DNA from: an uncultured Muribaculaceae bacterium
GTDB taxonomy: Bacteria; Bacteroidota; Bacteroidia; Bacteroidales; Muribaculaceae
DNA length: 64,000 bases
Assembly: GCA_905233915.1 (NCBI GenBank)
Contig: CAJOFM010000004.1
Coordinates: 62,001-126,000 of the forward strand
Reading direction: 5' to 3'
Shown: in pieces, positions 18,146 to 28,205 of the stretch
Layout of the letters: each line of letters opens with the position of its first letter
Position numbering within the stretch: position 1 is the stretch's first letter
Made by a program: the position numbers and the translations under genes
The notes under the pieces: generated by a model
What the model was told of the DNA's origin: nothing
The model's database searches: none
Seen by the model: only the letters and a program-made list of their open reading frames with translations

Positions 18146-19623
18146 TAATTATTCAGAATTAACTGAATCAGGGCTGTCACATCGGCGACGTTAACATCAT
18201 TATCTCCATTGACGTCATCAATGACTTGATATACCTCATTGTAACCCAAGACGCCACCAATGAGTTCCGTCACATCACTCACATTCACGACACCGTCAAA
18301 ATTGATGTCGTTGGGCACATGCAAAGCCATAATGCTCCCGTCAAGCCAATCATAACGGCTCCAGAACCACAGGATGTGGCCAGACACATAGCGGTCAAAT
18401 AACCTGCTGCCATGACTCCACGTGATGTTATCGATGGGGAAGCTGGCTTCAACCGCACGACCCATCGTGGAGTTGAGGAAAACATTCAGTTCGGCTGTAA
18501 TATCAGCACGGAATGATTCCCTAATACGGCACCACAACCGCACGAATTCACCGACAAAGGCACGGTTGGGATTATTAAATAACTGATTCATGTACACCTG
18601 ATGGCATCTTGACCAGTCATTACCGGAACGCTCCGCCAAATCAAAGTCCCATGCCACAGGCATCATGATTTTGGATTCGGCAGTGGTGTCATACTTGGTA
18701 TAAAACCTGTTGCATCCGCCACCGTCCTTCGTGCCCATGATATCATGAACGAGACTCCATGCGGCAAAGGAATGCACATCAATCATGTCGGCATAATTCT
18801 CGGTATTAAGTATCGTTTCAAACTCATTTACCAGAATCTGCATGTAAGCCAATTGATCGACTGTGATATCATCTTCATCAGGATACTTGAAGGTGTAGTT
18901 ATAGGATGGGGCTTGATAGGACGTCACATATACAGGCTCATTCCACCAATAGAGGTCACACTCAAAGATAAAGCCCCAATCTTTATCTACATTCAGACGG
19001 CACTTTTCATTTCGCTTGACTGACTCGCACAAGAGATAAAAGCCGCGATAACGCCCATTAATAATCAAGTTGACATATTCACATCCAGGCACCCAAGGCA
19101 TTCCCACCATCCTGCAGATTCTAAATGCAGTGGTAGTCAACAGGTATTCATCGTTGAGCAATAACCAGTCCTTGTCCTTGTAGGTAGATTCATCGCCTCT
19201 AAAGAGCAGGTCATATTTTTTCTCCAACTTAATCTTGTAAGGCTTTTTGTCGGCCCTAGCGCTGGTATTACCGCGAATTTTAATTCTCATGCCGCTCTTG
19301 TCTTCCTCATAATCGCCGCTGTCATATACCACACTATCCACACCATTGATGCGTTTATACATGACAATGCGGCCAGGCAGTTTCGGAGAGTTGGATGTTG
19401 ACCCCCAGGCTCCAGGAGGAGCGGGCACGATTTCGCAAGATGGTTCAACGTTATCCACCGTCTCGACGCAGATAACAGGCAGGTTCTTGCTGATAATCGT
19501 TGATAATGGCATTTGGATCGTGTCATTGATGGCAATCATCACATCGGCCGTGCTTGCTTGTGCCCGCAAGGGACACATCATCCCGCAAACACCTATCAAT
19601 AAGAGTAAAAATTTCTTCATCAT
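18145..19623 (-). CDS. Secreted CotH-like protein, paired dockerin-like C-terminus (first of a tandem pair)
   Basis: The preferred start at 19623 (MMKKFLLLLIGVCGMMCPLRA) gives a clean signal peptide, lies just after a good promoter and yields 492 residues. An in-frame upstream ATG at 19701 lies upstream of the promoter and is unlikely. The CotH kinase-like region shows KIRGNTSARADKKPYKIKL, KDWLLLNDEY, YRGFYLLCESVKRN and PVAWDFDLAER. Two dockerin-like halves (DINFDGVVNVSDVTELIGGV and DVNGDNDVNVADVTALIQLI) close the protein. In the second half the loop reads DVNGDNDV, with Asn where Gly is usual. Base composition of this gene pair looks more AT-rich than the neighbouring housekeeping genes. Confidence 0.82.
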   Translation of the reverse strand: MMKKFLLLLIGVCGMMCPLRAQASTADVMIAINDTIQMPLSTIISKNLPVICVETVDNVEPSCEIVPAPPGAWGSTSNSPKLPGRIVMYKRINGVDSVVYDSGDYEEDKSGMRIKIRGNTSARADKKPYKIKLEKKYDLLFRGDESTYKDKDWLLLNDEYLLTTTAFRICRMVGMPWVPGCEYVNLIINGRYRGFYLLCESVKRNEKCRLNVDKDWGFIFECDLYWWNEPVYVTSYQAPSYNYTFKYPDEDDITVDQLAYMQILVNEFETILNTENYADMIDVHSFAAWSLVHDIMGTKDGGGCNRFYTKYDTTAESKIMMPVAWDFDLAERSGNDWSRCHQVYMNQLFNNPNRAFVGEFVRLWCRIRESFRADITAELNVFLNSTMGRAVEASFPIDNITWSHGSRLFDRYVSGHILWFWSRYDWLDGSIMALHVPNDINFDGVVNVSDVTELIGGVLGYNEVYQVIDDVNGDNDVNVADVTALIQLILNN

Positions 19624-19661
19624 AATGGAATCGATTTTGGGGATTAGTTTCATTGGTAGCA

Positions 19662-19692
19662 CAAAATTACATTTTAATCTGTACATATCAAA
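19662..19692 (-). promoter_or_regulatory. Promoter of the CotH-like gene pair
   Basis: The minus strand has TTTG (19692-19689), a 19-bp spacer and TAATTTTG (19669-19662). This is one of the best consensus promoters in the window. The leader to the preferred ATG is about 35 bases. Confidence 0.8.
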
Positions 19693-19826
19693 AAAAATCA
19701 AGGTGTTCTATTAATTGCAAGCATTTAACGGCTAGGCACAAGAAACACCTGAACAATACCACTCATGGTGACACTGCCCCTAAAACACCCACATCTCACG
19801 ATGCCAAGTGTTGATGAAAAAAACGT

Positions 19827-21047
19827 TTATCTTAGCATATCGGCGACGCGGCGGGTGGCGGCAACAAAGGCGGTAACCTCGTCGAGCGTGTTATAGACAG
19901 CAAACGAGGCGCGGACCATGCCCGTCACGCCATAACGCGCCATGAGGGGTTGGGCACAGTGGTGACCGGTGCGCACGGCAATGCCGAGTTTGTCAAGCAA
20001 CAAGCCCATATCATAGCTGCTGATGTTACCGACCAGGAAGGACACCACACCGCTCTTGCCCGGGGCGGTTCCGAAGAAACGGATACCATCGATGCTTTTC
20101 AGGCCCTCGACAGCCGCGTCGAGCAATTCTCGCTCATGCGCGGCAATGTTGTCAATGCCCAAACCGTTAATATAGTCGATGGCGGCGCCAAAGGCGGCAA
20201 TATCGACAAAGTCGGGCGTTCCTGCCTCGAACTTGAACGGCAGATCGGCAAACGTGGTGCGTTCAAACGTCACCTGTCCAATCATCTCTCCCCCACCCTG
20301 ATAAGGCGGCATCTTTTCCAGCCAGGACCGCTTACCGTAGAGGATACCCACACCGGCGGGACCATACATCTTGTGGCTCGAGAACGCATAGAAGTCACAG
20401 TCCAGGTCCTTCACGTCAACCTTGACATGGGGAGCGGCCTGCGCGCCATCGATGAGCACGGGCACACCGTGACGGTGGGCGATGGCTATCATCTGCTTGA
20501 CAGGATTAACGGTACCGAGCACGTTGGATACATGGGCCAAAGCGACAAATCGGGTATTGTCGCTGAACAATTCCTCATAGGCCTCCATGTCCACCTGGCC
20601 ACTGTCGTCGATGGGCACGACACGCAGCGTCACCCGCTTGCGCTGGCCGATGAGTTGCCATGGCACGATGTTGCTGTGGTGCTCCATCACGGTGACGATG
20701 ATCTCATCGCCATTCTCAAGCATCTGTCCAAATGACGATGCCACGAGGTTAATGCCCTCGGTGGTGCCACGGGTGAAGATAATCTCCTCGATGCTGCCAG
20801 CGTTGATAAAGGCGCGCACCTTCTCGCGCGTGAGTTCTACCAGGTCGGTAGCCTCCTGTGAGAGGGTGTGTACACCGCGATGCACATTGGCCTTGTAGTG
20901 GTAGTACATCTGGTTGATGGCTTCCACGACGGGACGAGGCGTCTGTGACGTGGCGGCATTGTCGAGATAGACAAGGGGGCGTCCCTCAATCTCGCGCTGC
21001 AGGATGGGATAATCCTCGCGTATCCTATTAATGTCGAGCGGTTCCAT
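19827..21047 (-). CDS. sufS: Cysteine desulfurase SufS
   Basis: SufS takes sulfur from cysteine as a persulfide for iron-sulfur cluster assembly. The 406-residue protein has the PLP-binding lysine at residue 226 in FSSHKMYGPAGVG and the catalytic cysteine at 364 in RTGHHCAQP, with the SufS-type rather than IscS-type surroundings. The start overlaps the sufD stop by one base (TAATG), so translation is likely coupled. It is the last gene of sufB-C-D-S. A SufE/SufU partner is not in the window. Confidence 0.97.
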   Translation of the reverse strand: MEPLDINRIREDYPILQREIEGRPLVYLDNAATSQTPRPVVEAINQMYYHYKANVHRGVHTLSQEATDLVELTREKVRAFINAGSIEEIIFTRGTTEGINLVASSFGQMLENGDEIIVTVMEHHSNIVPWQLIGQRKRVTLRVVPIDDSGQVDMEAYEELFSDNTRFVALAHVSNVLGTVNPVKQMIAIAHRHGVPVLIDGAQAAPHVKVDVKDLDCDFYAFSSHKMYGPAGVGILYGKRSWLEKMPPYQGGGEMIGQVTFERTTFADLPFKFEAGTPDFVDIAAFGAAIDYINGLGIDNIAAHERELLDAAVEGLKSIDGIRFFGTAPGKSGVVSFLVGNISSYDMGLLLDKLGIAVRTGHHCAQPLMARYGVTGMVRASFAVYNTLDEVTAFVAATRRVADMLR

Positions 21048-22405
21048 TATTTCTTATTGTTGGGGCGGCAGGCCTGCATGCAACTGGCGCAGTTGCTCAG
21101 CGTGCCTGCAAAGCGTTTCTCCACCAGATAGTGCAGGCGGTCCTTGAGTGCGTCGAGACGCACACCGTCAATCACGTCGGCGACAAAGGCCTGCATCAAC
21201 AGGCGACGTGCCTCGTCGATGCCGATGCCGCGGGTGCGCATGTAGAACAGGGCCTCCTCGTCAAGCTGACCAACAGCCGAGCCATGGGAACACATCACAT
21301 CGTCGGTGTAAATCTCAAGCTGGGGCTTGGTGTACATCTTGGCAGTGGGAGCACCGCACAGGTTGCGGTTGCCCTGATAGGCCTCGACACGCGGGCAATC
21401 GGGCTTAACCAGAATCTTGCCAGCAAAGGCACCGACGGCCTTGTCATTGAGCACATACTTGAACATCTCGTTGCTGTGGCAACGGGGTGCATTGTGGCTG
21501 ATAAACGTGTGGCTATCCACGTGCTGTTCACCGCTGGCGATGGTCATGCCCAGCAACTGGGTCTCGGCATGCTCGCCGTTGACCTCGACGTGGTAGTTAT
21601 TGCGGGTAAAACCATTGATGAGCGTGATGCCGTTGATGAGCACATTGCTGCCCTCGTGCTGGTCAACGTAGATAGACGACACGCGGTTGGTCAACGGGGT
21701 GCTCTCCTCCATGTCATAGTAGTCCACCGTTGAGCCTTGCATGGCGACAATCTCGACGACCTGGTTGTTCAGGTAGTGATAGTCGGGGCTCTGAGTGTGG
21801 TCACACATCAACAGTTTGATGCCAGCATTCTTGCCCACGATGATGAGCAAGCGGCGATGCACCATCATGTCGAGGGCGGCATTGAAAATATTGACCAACT
21901 GGATGGGACGCTCGGCGACAACACCGTCGGGGACATAGATAAACAAGCCGTCCTGCACCAGCAGGCTGTTGAGTGCCACGGTGGGGTCGCTCATGTGTGC
22001 CAACTGGCCATAATAGGCTGTCATCAGTTCGGGATAGTCCACCGCTGCCATGCTGAACGGCTCCACGACCACCTGGCCGATGTTGCGCTCGGCGGTGGCG
22101 CTGCTGTGGAAGGCGTCATTGCTGGTATAGTACAGGCAGGTGCTCATGTTGGGCACGTCGCAATGGAACGTCTCGGCAGGGTCGGCGGCAAACGGCAGGC
22201 GATTGACGTTCACACCATAGTCATGGGCGAACACAGCCTCGAGGTCGGTCGCCTCGTAGTCCTCGCTACCCTTGCGGGGCAGGCGGGCATCCTCAAGATG
22301 CTCGCGGGCAACGCGGCGCATCTTGTTCAGCAACGCGGGCGACTGCTCCTCGATGAGGTCGCGGCTCTCGTCATACAGGTCAATATATTGCTTGAGTGCG
22401 TTCAT
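21047..22405 (-). CDS. sufD: Fe-S assembly scaffold subunit SufD
   Basis: SufD pairs with SufB and the ATPase SufC to form the SufBC2D scaffold on which Fe-S clusters are built. The 452-residue protein has a helical N-terminus and the SufB/D beta-helix core (about 120-400, for example THSFIS, HSNEMFKYVLNDKA and MCSHGSAVGQLDEEALFYMR). A C-terminal CxxCxxxC motif (NCASCMQAC) close to the end is a notable extra. It lies 6 bases after sufC and is overlapped by sufS. Confidence 0.95.
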   Translation of the reverse strand: MNALKQYIDLYDESRDLIEEQSPALLNKMRRVAREHLEDARLPRKGSEDYEATDLEAVFAHDYGVNVNRLPFAADPAETFHCDVPNMSTCLYYTSNDAFHSSATAERNIGQVVVEPFSMAAVDYPELMTAYYGQLAHMSDPTVALNSLLVQDGLFIYVPDGVVAERPIQLVNIFNAALDMMVHRRLLIIVGKNAGIKLLMCDHTQSPDYHYLNNQVVEIVAMQGSTVDYYDMEESTPLTNRVSSIYVDQHEGSNVLINGITLINGFTRNNYHVEVNGEHAETQLLGMTIASGEQHVDSHTFISHNAPRCHSNEMFKYVLNDKAVGAFAGKILVKPDCPRVEAYQGNRNLCGAPTAKMYTKPQLEIYTDDVMCSHGSAVGQLDEEALFYMRTRGIGIDEARRLLMQAFVADVIDGVRLDALKDRLHYLVEKRFAGTLSNCASCMQACRPNNKK

Positions 22406-22411
22406 GTCGCT

Positions 22412-23170
22412 TTATTGCTGTGAATCGACTTGTTCCTTAATCCAGTCATAACCCTTCTCCTCCAGCTCGAGCGCAAGCTCGGGACCGGCGCTCATGACGA
22501 TGCGGCCCTTGTACAAGACGTGCACAAAGTCGGGCTTGATGTAGTCCAGCAGACGCTGGTAGTGGGTGATGACAATGGTGGCGTTGTCCTTGCTCTTGAG
22601 CGTGTTCACGCCACTGGCGACGATGCGCAGGGCATCGATGTCCAAGCCGCTGTCGGTCTCGTCAAGGATGCTCAGCTTGGGCTCCAGCATCGCCATCTGG
22701 AAAATCTCGTTGCGCTTCTTCTCACCGCCCGAGAAGCCCTCATTGACGGCGCGCGATGCAAGCTTGTTGTCGAGTTGAACGATGGAGCGTTTCTCGCGCA
22801 TGATTTTCAGGAAATCGGCTGCGCTCAAGGGCTCCTGGCCGAAGTATTTGCGCTTCTCGTTCAAAGCCGTACGCATGAAGTTGACCATCGACACGCCCGG
22901 TATCTCGACAGGGTACTGGAAACTCAAGAACAGACCCTCATGTGCGCGGTCCTCGGGTGAAAGGGCGAGCAGGTCCTTGCCATAGAACTCGACGCTACCG
23001 CCAGTGACGGTATAAGCGGGATTACCAGTGAGCACGGCGCTCAATGTGCTCTTGCCCGAGCCGTTAGGGCCCATAATGGCATGCACCTCGCCAGGCTTGA
23101 CGGTTAAGTTGATGCCCTTCAGTATCTGTTTATCCTCGATGGAGGCCTGTAAATCCTTAATTACTAGCAT
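22412..23170 (-). CDS. sufC: Fe-S assembly ATPase SufC
   Basis: SufC is the ABC-type ATPase that drives the SufBC2D scaffold; it is cytoplasmic, not a transporter. The 252-residue protein has Walker A GPNGSGKS at residues 34-41, signature FSGGEKKR (SGGE at 147-150) and Walker B LSILDETDSGLD. The DETDSGLD form is characteristic of SufC. It is separated from sufB by 69 bases that hold a hairpin. Confidence 0.97.
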   Translation of the reverse strand: MLVIKDLQASIEDKQILKGINLTVKPGEVHAIMGPNGSGKSTLSAVLTGNPAYTVTGGSVEFYGKDLLALSPEDRAHEGLFLSFQYPVEIPGVSMVNFMRTALNEKRKYFGQEPLSAADFLKIMREKRSIVQLDNKLASRAVNEGFSGGEKKRNEIFQMAMLEPKLSILDETDSGLDIDALRIVASGVNTLKSKDNATIVITHYQRLLDYIKPDFVHVLYKGRIVMSAGPELALELEEKGYDWIKEQVDSQQ

Positions 23171-23207
23171 ATGATAGTTTTTTATTTTTTAGTTGTCTTG
23201 TTTATTT

Positions 23208-23226
23208 ACCGTGGCAGTGCCACGGT
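23208..23226 (-). other. Hairpin in the sufB-sufC gap
   Basis: ACCGTGGC (23208-23215) and GCCACGGT (23219-23226) form a perfect 8-bp stem with a 3-base loop. On the minus strand A-rich rather than T-rich sequence follows, so it does not look like a terminator. It may stabilise or process the sufB message. Confidence 0.5.
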
Positions 23227-23239
23227 CTACTGGACACAA

Positions 23240-24697
<1,458 letters not shown>

Positions 24698-24731
24698 TCG
24701 TCAAATAAGTTACCCATTTGATTTGAGCCCA

Positions 24732-24761
24732 CAAAGGTACAACAAATTGCCCAAAGGGCAA
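24732..24761 (-). promoter_or_regulatory. suf operon promoter with overlapping palindrome
   Basis: The minus strand has TTG (24761-24759), a 19-bp spacer and TACCTTTG (24739-24732). The palindrome TTGCCCAAAGGGCAA (24747-24761) covers the -33 element and part of the spacer. It could be an operator, or a short terminator for the upstream gene. Confidence 0.7.
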
Positions 24762-24785
24762 TCATCTCCATGCAAGTAATTGGGG

Positions 24786-27236
24786 TTAGGGGGTGAGGAT
24801 GATGTTGATGACCGTGTTGATGTCGGCGATATTGACCTCGCCATCGTGGTTGACGTCGGCATCGGCAATGGCGGCATCCATGAGGATGGTGTCGATGATG
24901 GCGTTGACGTCGGCAATGGTCACCTCGCCGTCATTGTTCACGTCTCCCTCGGGTTTCTCGATTCCCGTACGGGGATAATGGCAATAGAATGATTTCAAGG
25001 CTAGGGTCTGGCTGCCTGCCTCACTATTCCTGTTGATGTTAAACTTAATGCTCTTGAGTGTGACGGGGTAAGTTCCCACATAGTCGGTGCCGCCCAGTTT
25101 ACTCAGGTCAAGCACAATCTTGTAATCCACTCCTGGAGCAAACGTCTCGCTGCCATCCTCGGGATAATACTTGGTGTAATGCGAGGTGGTATTAAAGCGG
25201 TTTCGGGTATCTATCTGCACATAATCGATGGGCAATGTGGAGTTGAAAACCAGTCCGATAGTGTCGGGCAAGCCAAACAAGGTCACATCCTTGGTCATCT
25301 GCAAGTAAGGCGAACGGTTAGAACTGTAGGTGTAAGAAATCTCGCCTGTTTCCTGATTGATACTGATGCTCTTGGCTCCAGCGCCCTTGAAGGTCCAGCC
25401 ATCCCAAGGCTGATACAGGTAAGCCGTAGGACTCAGTTCCACCGTCACCTGAGTGGCGTCGGCATAAGGGCCGACGATGGTGCTAAGCGAAGTGGTGCCG
25501 TTGCGTTCTCCACGCAACACGCCATCGGTGACGGAGATGACCGTGGGGTCCTCAATGCTCCACTCGAGCGAAGCGGGGTCATAAAAATAGATGTTGTCCA
25601 CAATGCTTGCCGACACCTCGATGGGATAAGGGCGCCTGTCGATGACAATGGGTTTCAGCACAATGCCAGGCTCGGCCGCCATCACATGAACGGGAACCGT
25701 TGCGGTCATCTCGCCCAGCGTTGCGGTGAGCGTCCCATAGGCATCCTGCCCTGCGGCCACAAACTCGCTGCCAGCGGTCGTGCCTATGGCCTCGTCACAA
25801 CTCAGCGTGAAGCCCTTCACATCGTCATCAACGAGTTCGCCAATGCTGTTGTAGCCCAGGATGCGCGGGGTCACGGTCGCGTAGCTGGCCATATCGATGC
25901 GATGCTTGTCAAAGGCGATGCTTGCGATCTCGTTGTCCTCCTCGCCGATGGCCTCGACCATCCAACCCGTTGCCACGCCGCGGGGATTGCCCTCGGTGGT
26001 GGTATTGATGATAGAGCCCAGCACCAGCATCTCGGCCGAGCCGCCGGCATCCATGTTCACCATGTCGTTGACATCGGGGCACATCTGCTGAAGGATTTGA
26101 CAGGTTTGGGCCGTGGTTGCCCCATGGGATTTACCGTACAGCGGGCTGATTGACTTGTCAATCACAATCATGTAAAGATGCTTGCCGTCGGCGCTGGTGC
26201 CATAGCATGTGCGCGAGTAAACATTGGTATTGTAGTCTTCATTATAGTTGCGGCTTGTGAGCACTCCATTGTGCATGATGGTCGCGTTGCCGGTCACCAG
26301 GTTCTCGACATCGGTGAGCGCGGTGGTGGCATCCCCGTCCAGTTGGGTCCACGTGGAAGAGAGCTGCAAGGTGTCACCGACAGCCAAGGCGGCCATCGCA
26401 GCCTTGTTGGCATCACCAGTCACCGTCAGGCAAGCGTCATAGTCTCCCAAGGTCTGGCGGTCGGCATCGGGGACCACCTGTGCCACGATAAATGTCATGG
26501 GGGTATTGTTCTTCCAATCCTCGCCCTCGGCGAAGGTGAGGTAATAGTTGTCGCTGTGGTTATTGCCGCGCGTGTTGTAGTTGACCCAATCGTCCTCGAA
26601 CTGACGGGTGCGGGAATAAGGCGGGGACCACAGGCAGATTTCTCCCGCCACAGCACGGCGGTTGATATTGTGATAGGTGAGCGGCTGTACAAGCTTCCCA
26701 GCACTGATGATGCCACTCCATGCCACATGCCCCATCACCAAGGTCTTGTCACTTGTGATGGCAGCCACACCTGACCAAGCGGCTCCACCACTCCACACAT
26801 CACAGGTGCTGTTGTCGTTGACAATCGAAGTGTCGTTGCGAACCACTCCACCCCATGGCGTGTTCAGCATAAAATAACTTGCAGGTATGGTACTGCCCAC
26901 GACCCAGAAGTTGGCATTGCACGCGGCAATCGGTCGCTTGGTGGGCGTGCGGTGACGCTTCATGGCATCGGATAACTGTTCGGTCTTACCCACGACGCCT
27001 TGCCCGTAGGTTGTCTCAACACGGTTGTTGGGATCATTCAAGTCCACCGATATCACATAGACATTTAGCGGGAACTCGGGGAGCCGCACAATCGTGTTGA
27101 TTATTCCCGGGCCCACCTGCCTGTGCACGAGCGTGTCGGCATGATAGGCTGCGCCATCAATCACGATATCGGCCCTCGCGGGCACTACACACAACGCGAT
27201 GAACGCTAAAAATAACAGCACAAAGTTCTTTTTCAT
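24786..27236 (-). CDS. Secreted phosphodiester-glycosidase-like protein with paired dockerin-like repeats
   Basis: The 816-residue protein starts with the signal peptide MKKNFVLLFLAFIALCVVPARA. Residues about 45-440 match the phosphodiester glycosidase (NAGPA, PF09992-like) family: IAACNANFWVVG, YFMLNTPWGGVVRND, and MVNMDAGGSAEMLVLG are typical. The eukaryotic relative removes N-acetylglucosamine from a phosphodiester; the bacterial substrate is unknown. A beta-sandwich stretch (about 440-610) and a further domain (about 610-760) follow. The C-terminus carries DVNNDGEVTIADVNAIIDTI and DVNHDGEVNIADINTVINII, two textbook dockerin-like halves, two residues before the stop. It stands alone upstream of suf. 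Confidence 0.82.
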   Translation of the reverse strand: MKKNFVLLFLAFIALCVVPARADIVIDGAAYHADTLVHRQVGPGIINTIVRLPEFPLNVYVISVDLNDPNNRVETTYGQGVVGKTEQLSDAMKRHRTPTKRPIAACNANFWVVGSTIPASYFMLNTPWGGVVRNDTSIVNDNSTCDVWSGGAAWSGVAAITSDKTLVMGHVAWSGIISAGKLVQPLTYHNINRRAVAGEICLWSPPYSRTRQFEDDWVNYNTRGNNHSDNYYLTFAEGEDWKNNTPMTFIVAQVVPDADRQTLGDYDACLTVTGDANKAAMAALAVGDTLQLSSTWTQLDGDATTALTDVENLVTGNATIMHNGVLTSRNYNEDYNTNVYSRTCYGTSADGKHLYMIVIDKSISPLYGKSHGATTAQTCQILQQMCPDVNDMVNMDAGGSAEMLVLGSIINTTTEGNPRGVATGWMVEAIGEEDNEIASIAFDKHRIDMASYATVTPRILGYNSIGELVDDDVKGFTLSCDEAIGTTAGSEFVAAGQDAYGTLTATLGEMTATVPVHVMAAEPGIVLKPIVIDRRPYPIEVSASIVDNIYFYDPASLEWSIEDPTVISVTDGVLRGERNGTTSLSTIVGPYADATQVTVELSPTAYLYQPWDGWTFKGAGAKSISINQETGEISYTYSSNRSPYLQMTKDVTLFGLPDTIGLVFNSTLPIDYVQIDTRNRFNTTSHYTKYYPEDGSETFAPGVDYKIVLDLSKLGGTDYVGTYPVTLKSIKFNINRNSEAGSQTLALKSFYCHYPRTGIEKPEGDVNNDGEVTIADVNAIIDTILMDAAIADADVNHDGEVNIADINTVINIILTP

Positions 27237-27272
27237 ATCTCAAAGGTATTATCAGTCTTGGCATCTATGCCG

Positions 27273-27303
27273 CAAAGATAACTCAATGCCCTGACAACAC
27301 AAA
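27273..27303 (-). promoter_or_regulatory. Promoter of the phosphodiester-glycosidase-like gene
   Basis: The minus strand has TTTG (27303-27300), a 19-bp spacer and TATCTTTG (27280-27273). A second box TACCTTTG (27248-27241) ends 4 bases before the ATG and would give a leaderless message; it has no obvious -33. Confidence 0.75.
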
Positions 27304-27398
27304 ATATTTGCCTACGGAATAAGTAGTCCCACAACAACAAACAACCCCAGCGCTACGCGCCAGGGCTGCCATTGTATCAATAATACTGCTGAACTACA

Positions 27399-28127
27399 TC
27401 AGTTGCGGTTGCCGAAGAAGCGCAGCAGGTAGATGAACAGGTTGATGAAGTCAAGGTAGAGGCTCAAGGCGCCCATCGTGGCCACCTTGCCCATCATCGA
27501 GGGGTCGGCCTCGGCACACATGCGCTTGATGGCCTGGGTGTCCCATGCGGTGAGTCCCACAAAGATGAGCACACCAGCTCCGCTAATCAGCAGGTCTAAC
27601 GTCGAACTGTGCATAAACAGATTGACGATCAGGCAAACAATCAGTCCAAGGAGAGCCATGAACAGGATGCTGCCCATCTTGGACAAGTCCTGACGGGTCA
27701 AGTAGCCAAAGAGTGTCATGGCGCCAAAGGTTCCTGCCGTGATGGCGAATGTCATCGCAATCGATGTGTGGGTATAGGCCAGGAAAATGGGCGTCAGGGT
27801 AACACCGTTCAAGGCGCTATAGGCATAGAACATAATCGTGGCCGCACCCGTGCTCAACTTATCGACGCGTGCGCTCAAGTAGAACACCAGGCCCAGTTCA
27901 ACGGCGAACAAAATCCAAATCGTTGCCGTGGTGCTGAACATCATGGCCAAGAGCGTTTCGCTCGAGAGCACCAGATAAGAAGTGAGGGCGGTGAGCAAGA
28001 GGCCAAGCGCCATCTTGCCATACACCTTGCGCATCACGCCAGCTACATAGCGCTGCAGCGTTATCTCATTCTCGGCTTGAACGGCAGTCTGGTAGCCGTC
28101 CCGGTACATATCATTCCAATTGTTCAT
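27399..28127 (-). CDS. Bax inhibitor-1 / YccA family membrane protein
   Basis: I choose the ATG at 28127 (MNNWNDMYRDGYQTAVQ), preceded by AAGGAAA, over an in-frame start at 28199. The 242-residue protein has a soluble N-terminus and about seven transmembrane helices from residue 40 to the end. The BI-1 family features are KVYGKMALGLLLTALTSYL, YSALNGVTLTPIFLAYT, and the C-terminal SLYLDFINLFIYLLRFFG. In bacteria, members such as YccA modulate FtsH, and others are calcium-leak channels; the role here is not known. It lies 78 bases after argS and is probably cotranscribed. Confidence 0.9.
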   Translation of the reverse strand: MNNWNDMYRDGYQTAVQAENEITLQRYVAGVMRKVYGKMALGLLLTALTSYLVLSSETLLAMMFSTTATIWILFAVELGLVFYLSARVDKLSTGAATIMFYAYSALNGVTLTPIFLAYTHTSIAMTFAITAGTFGAMTLFGYLTRQDLSKMGSILFMALLGLIVCLIVNLFMHSSTLDLLISGAGVLIFVGLTAWDTQAIKRMCAEADPSMMGKVATMGALSLYLDFINLFIYLLRFFGNRN

Positions 28128-28205
28128 AATAATTTCCTTAATTTTTTCTTGTCTCTGGTTTCTGTTAGCAGCAGCAAAAATCATGCCAAGTGCCACCAAT
28201 TTTTA

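Noticed and set aside
24741..24785. Gap between suf and the phosphodiester-glycosidase-like gene considered as a small RNA gene
   Set aside because: Only a short palindrome overlapping the suf promoter is present; nothing else supports a transcript.
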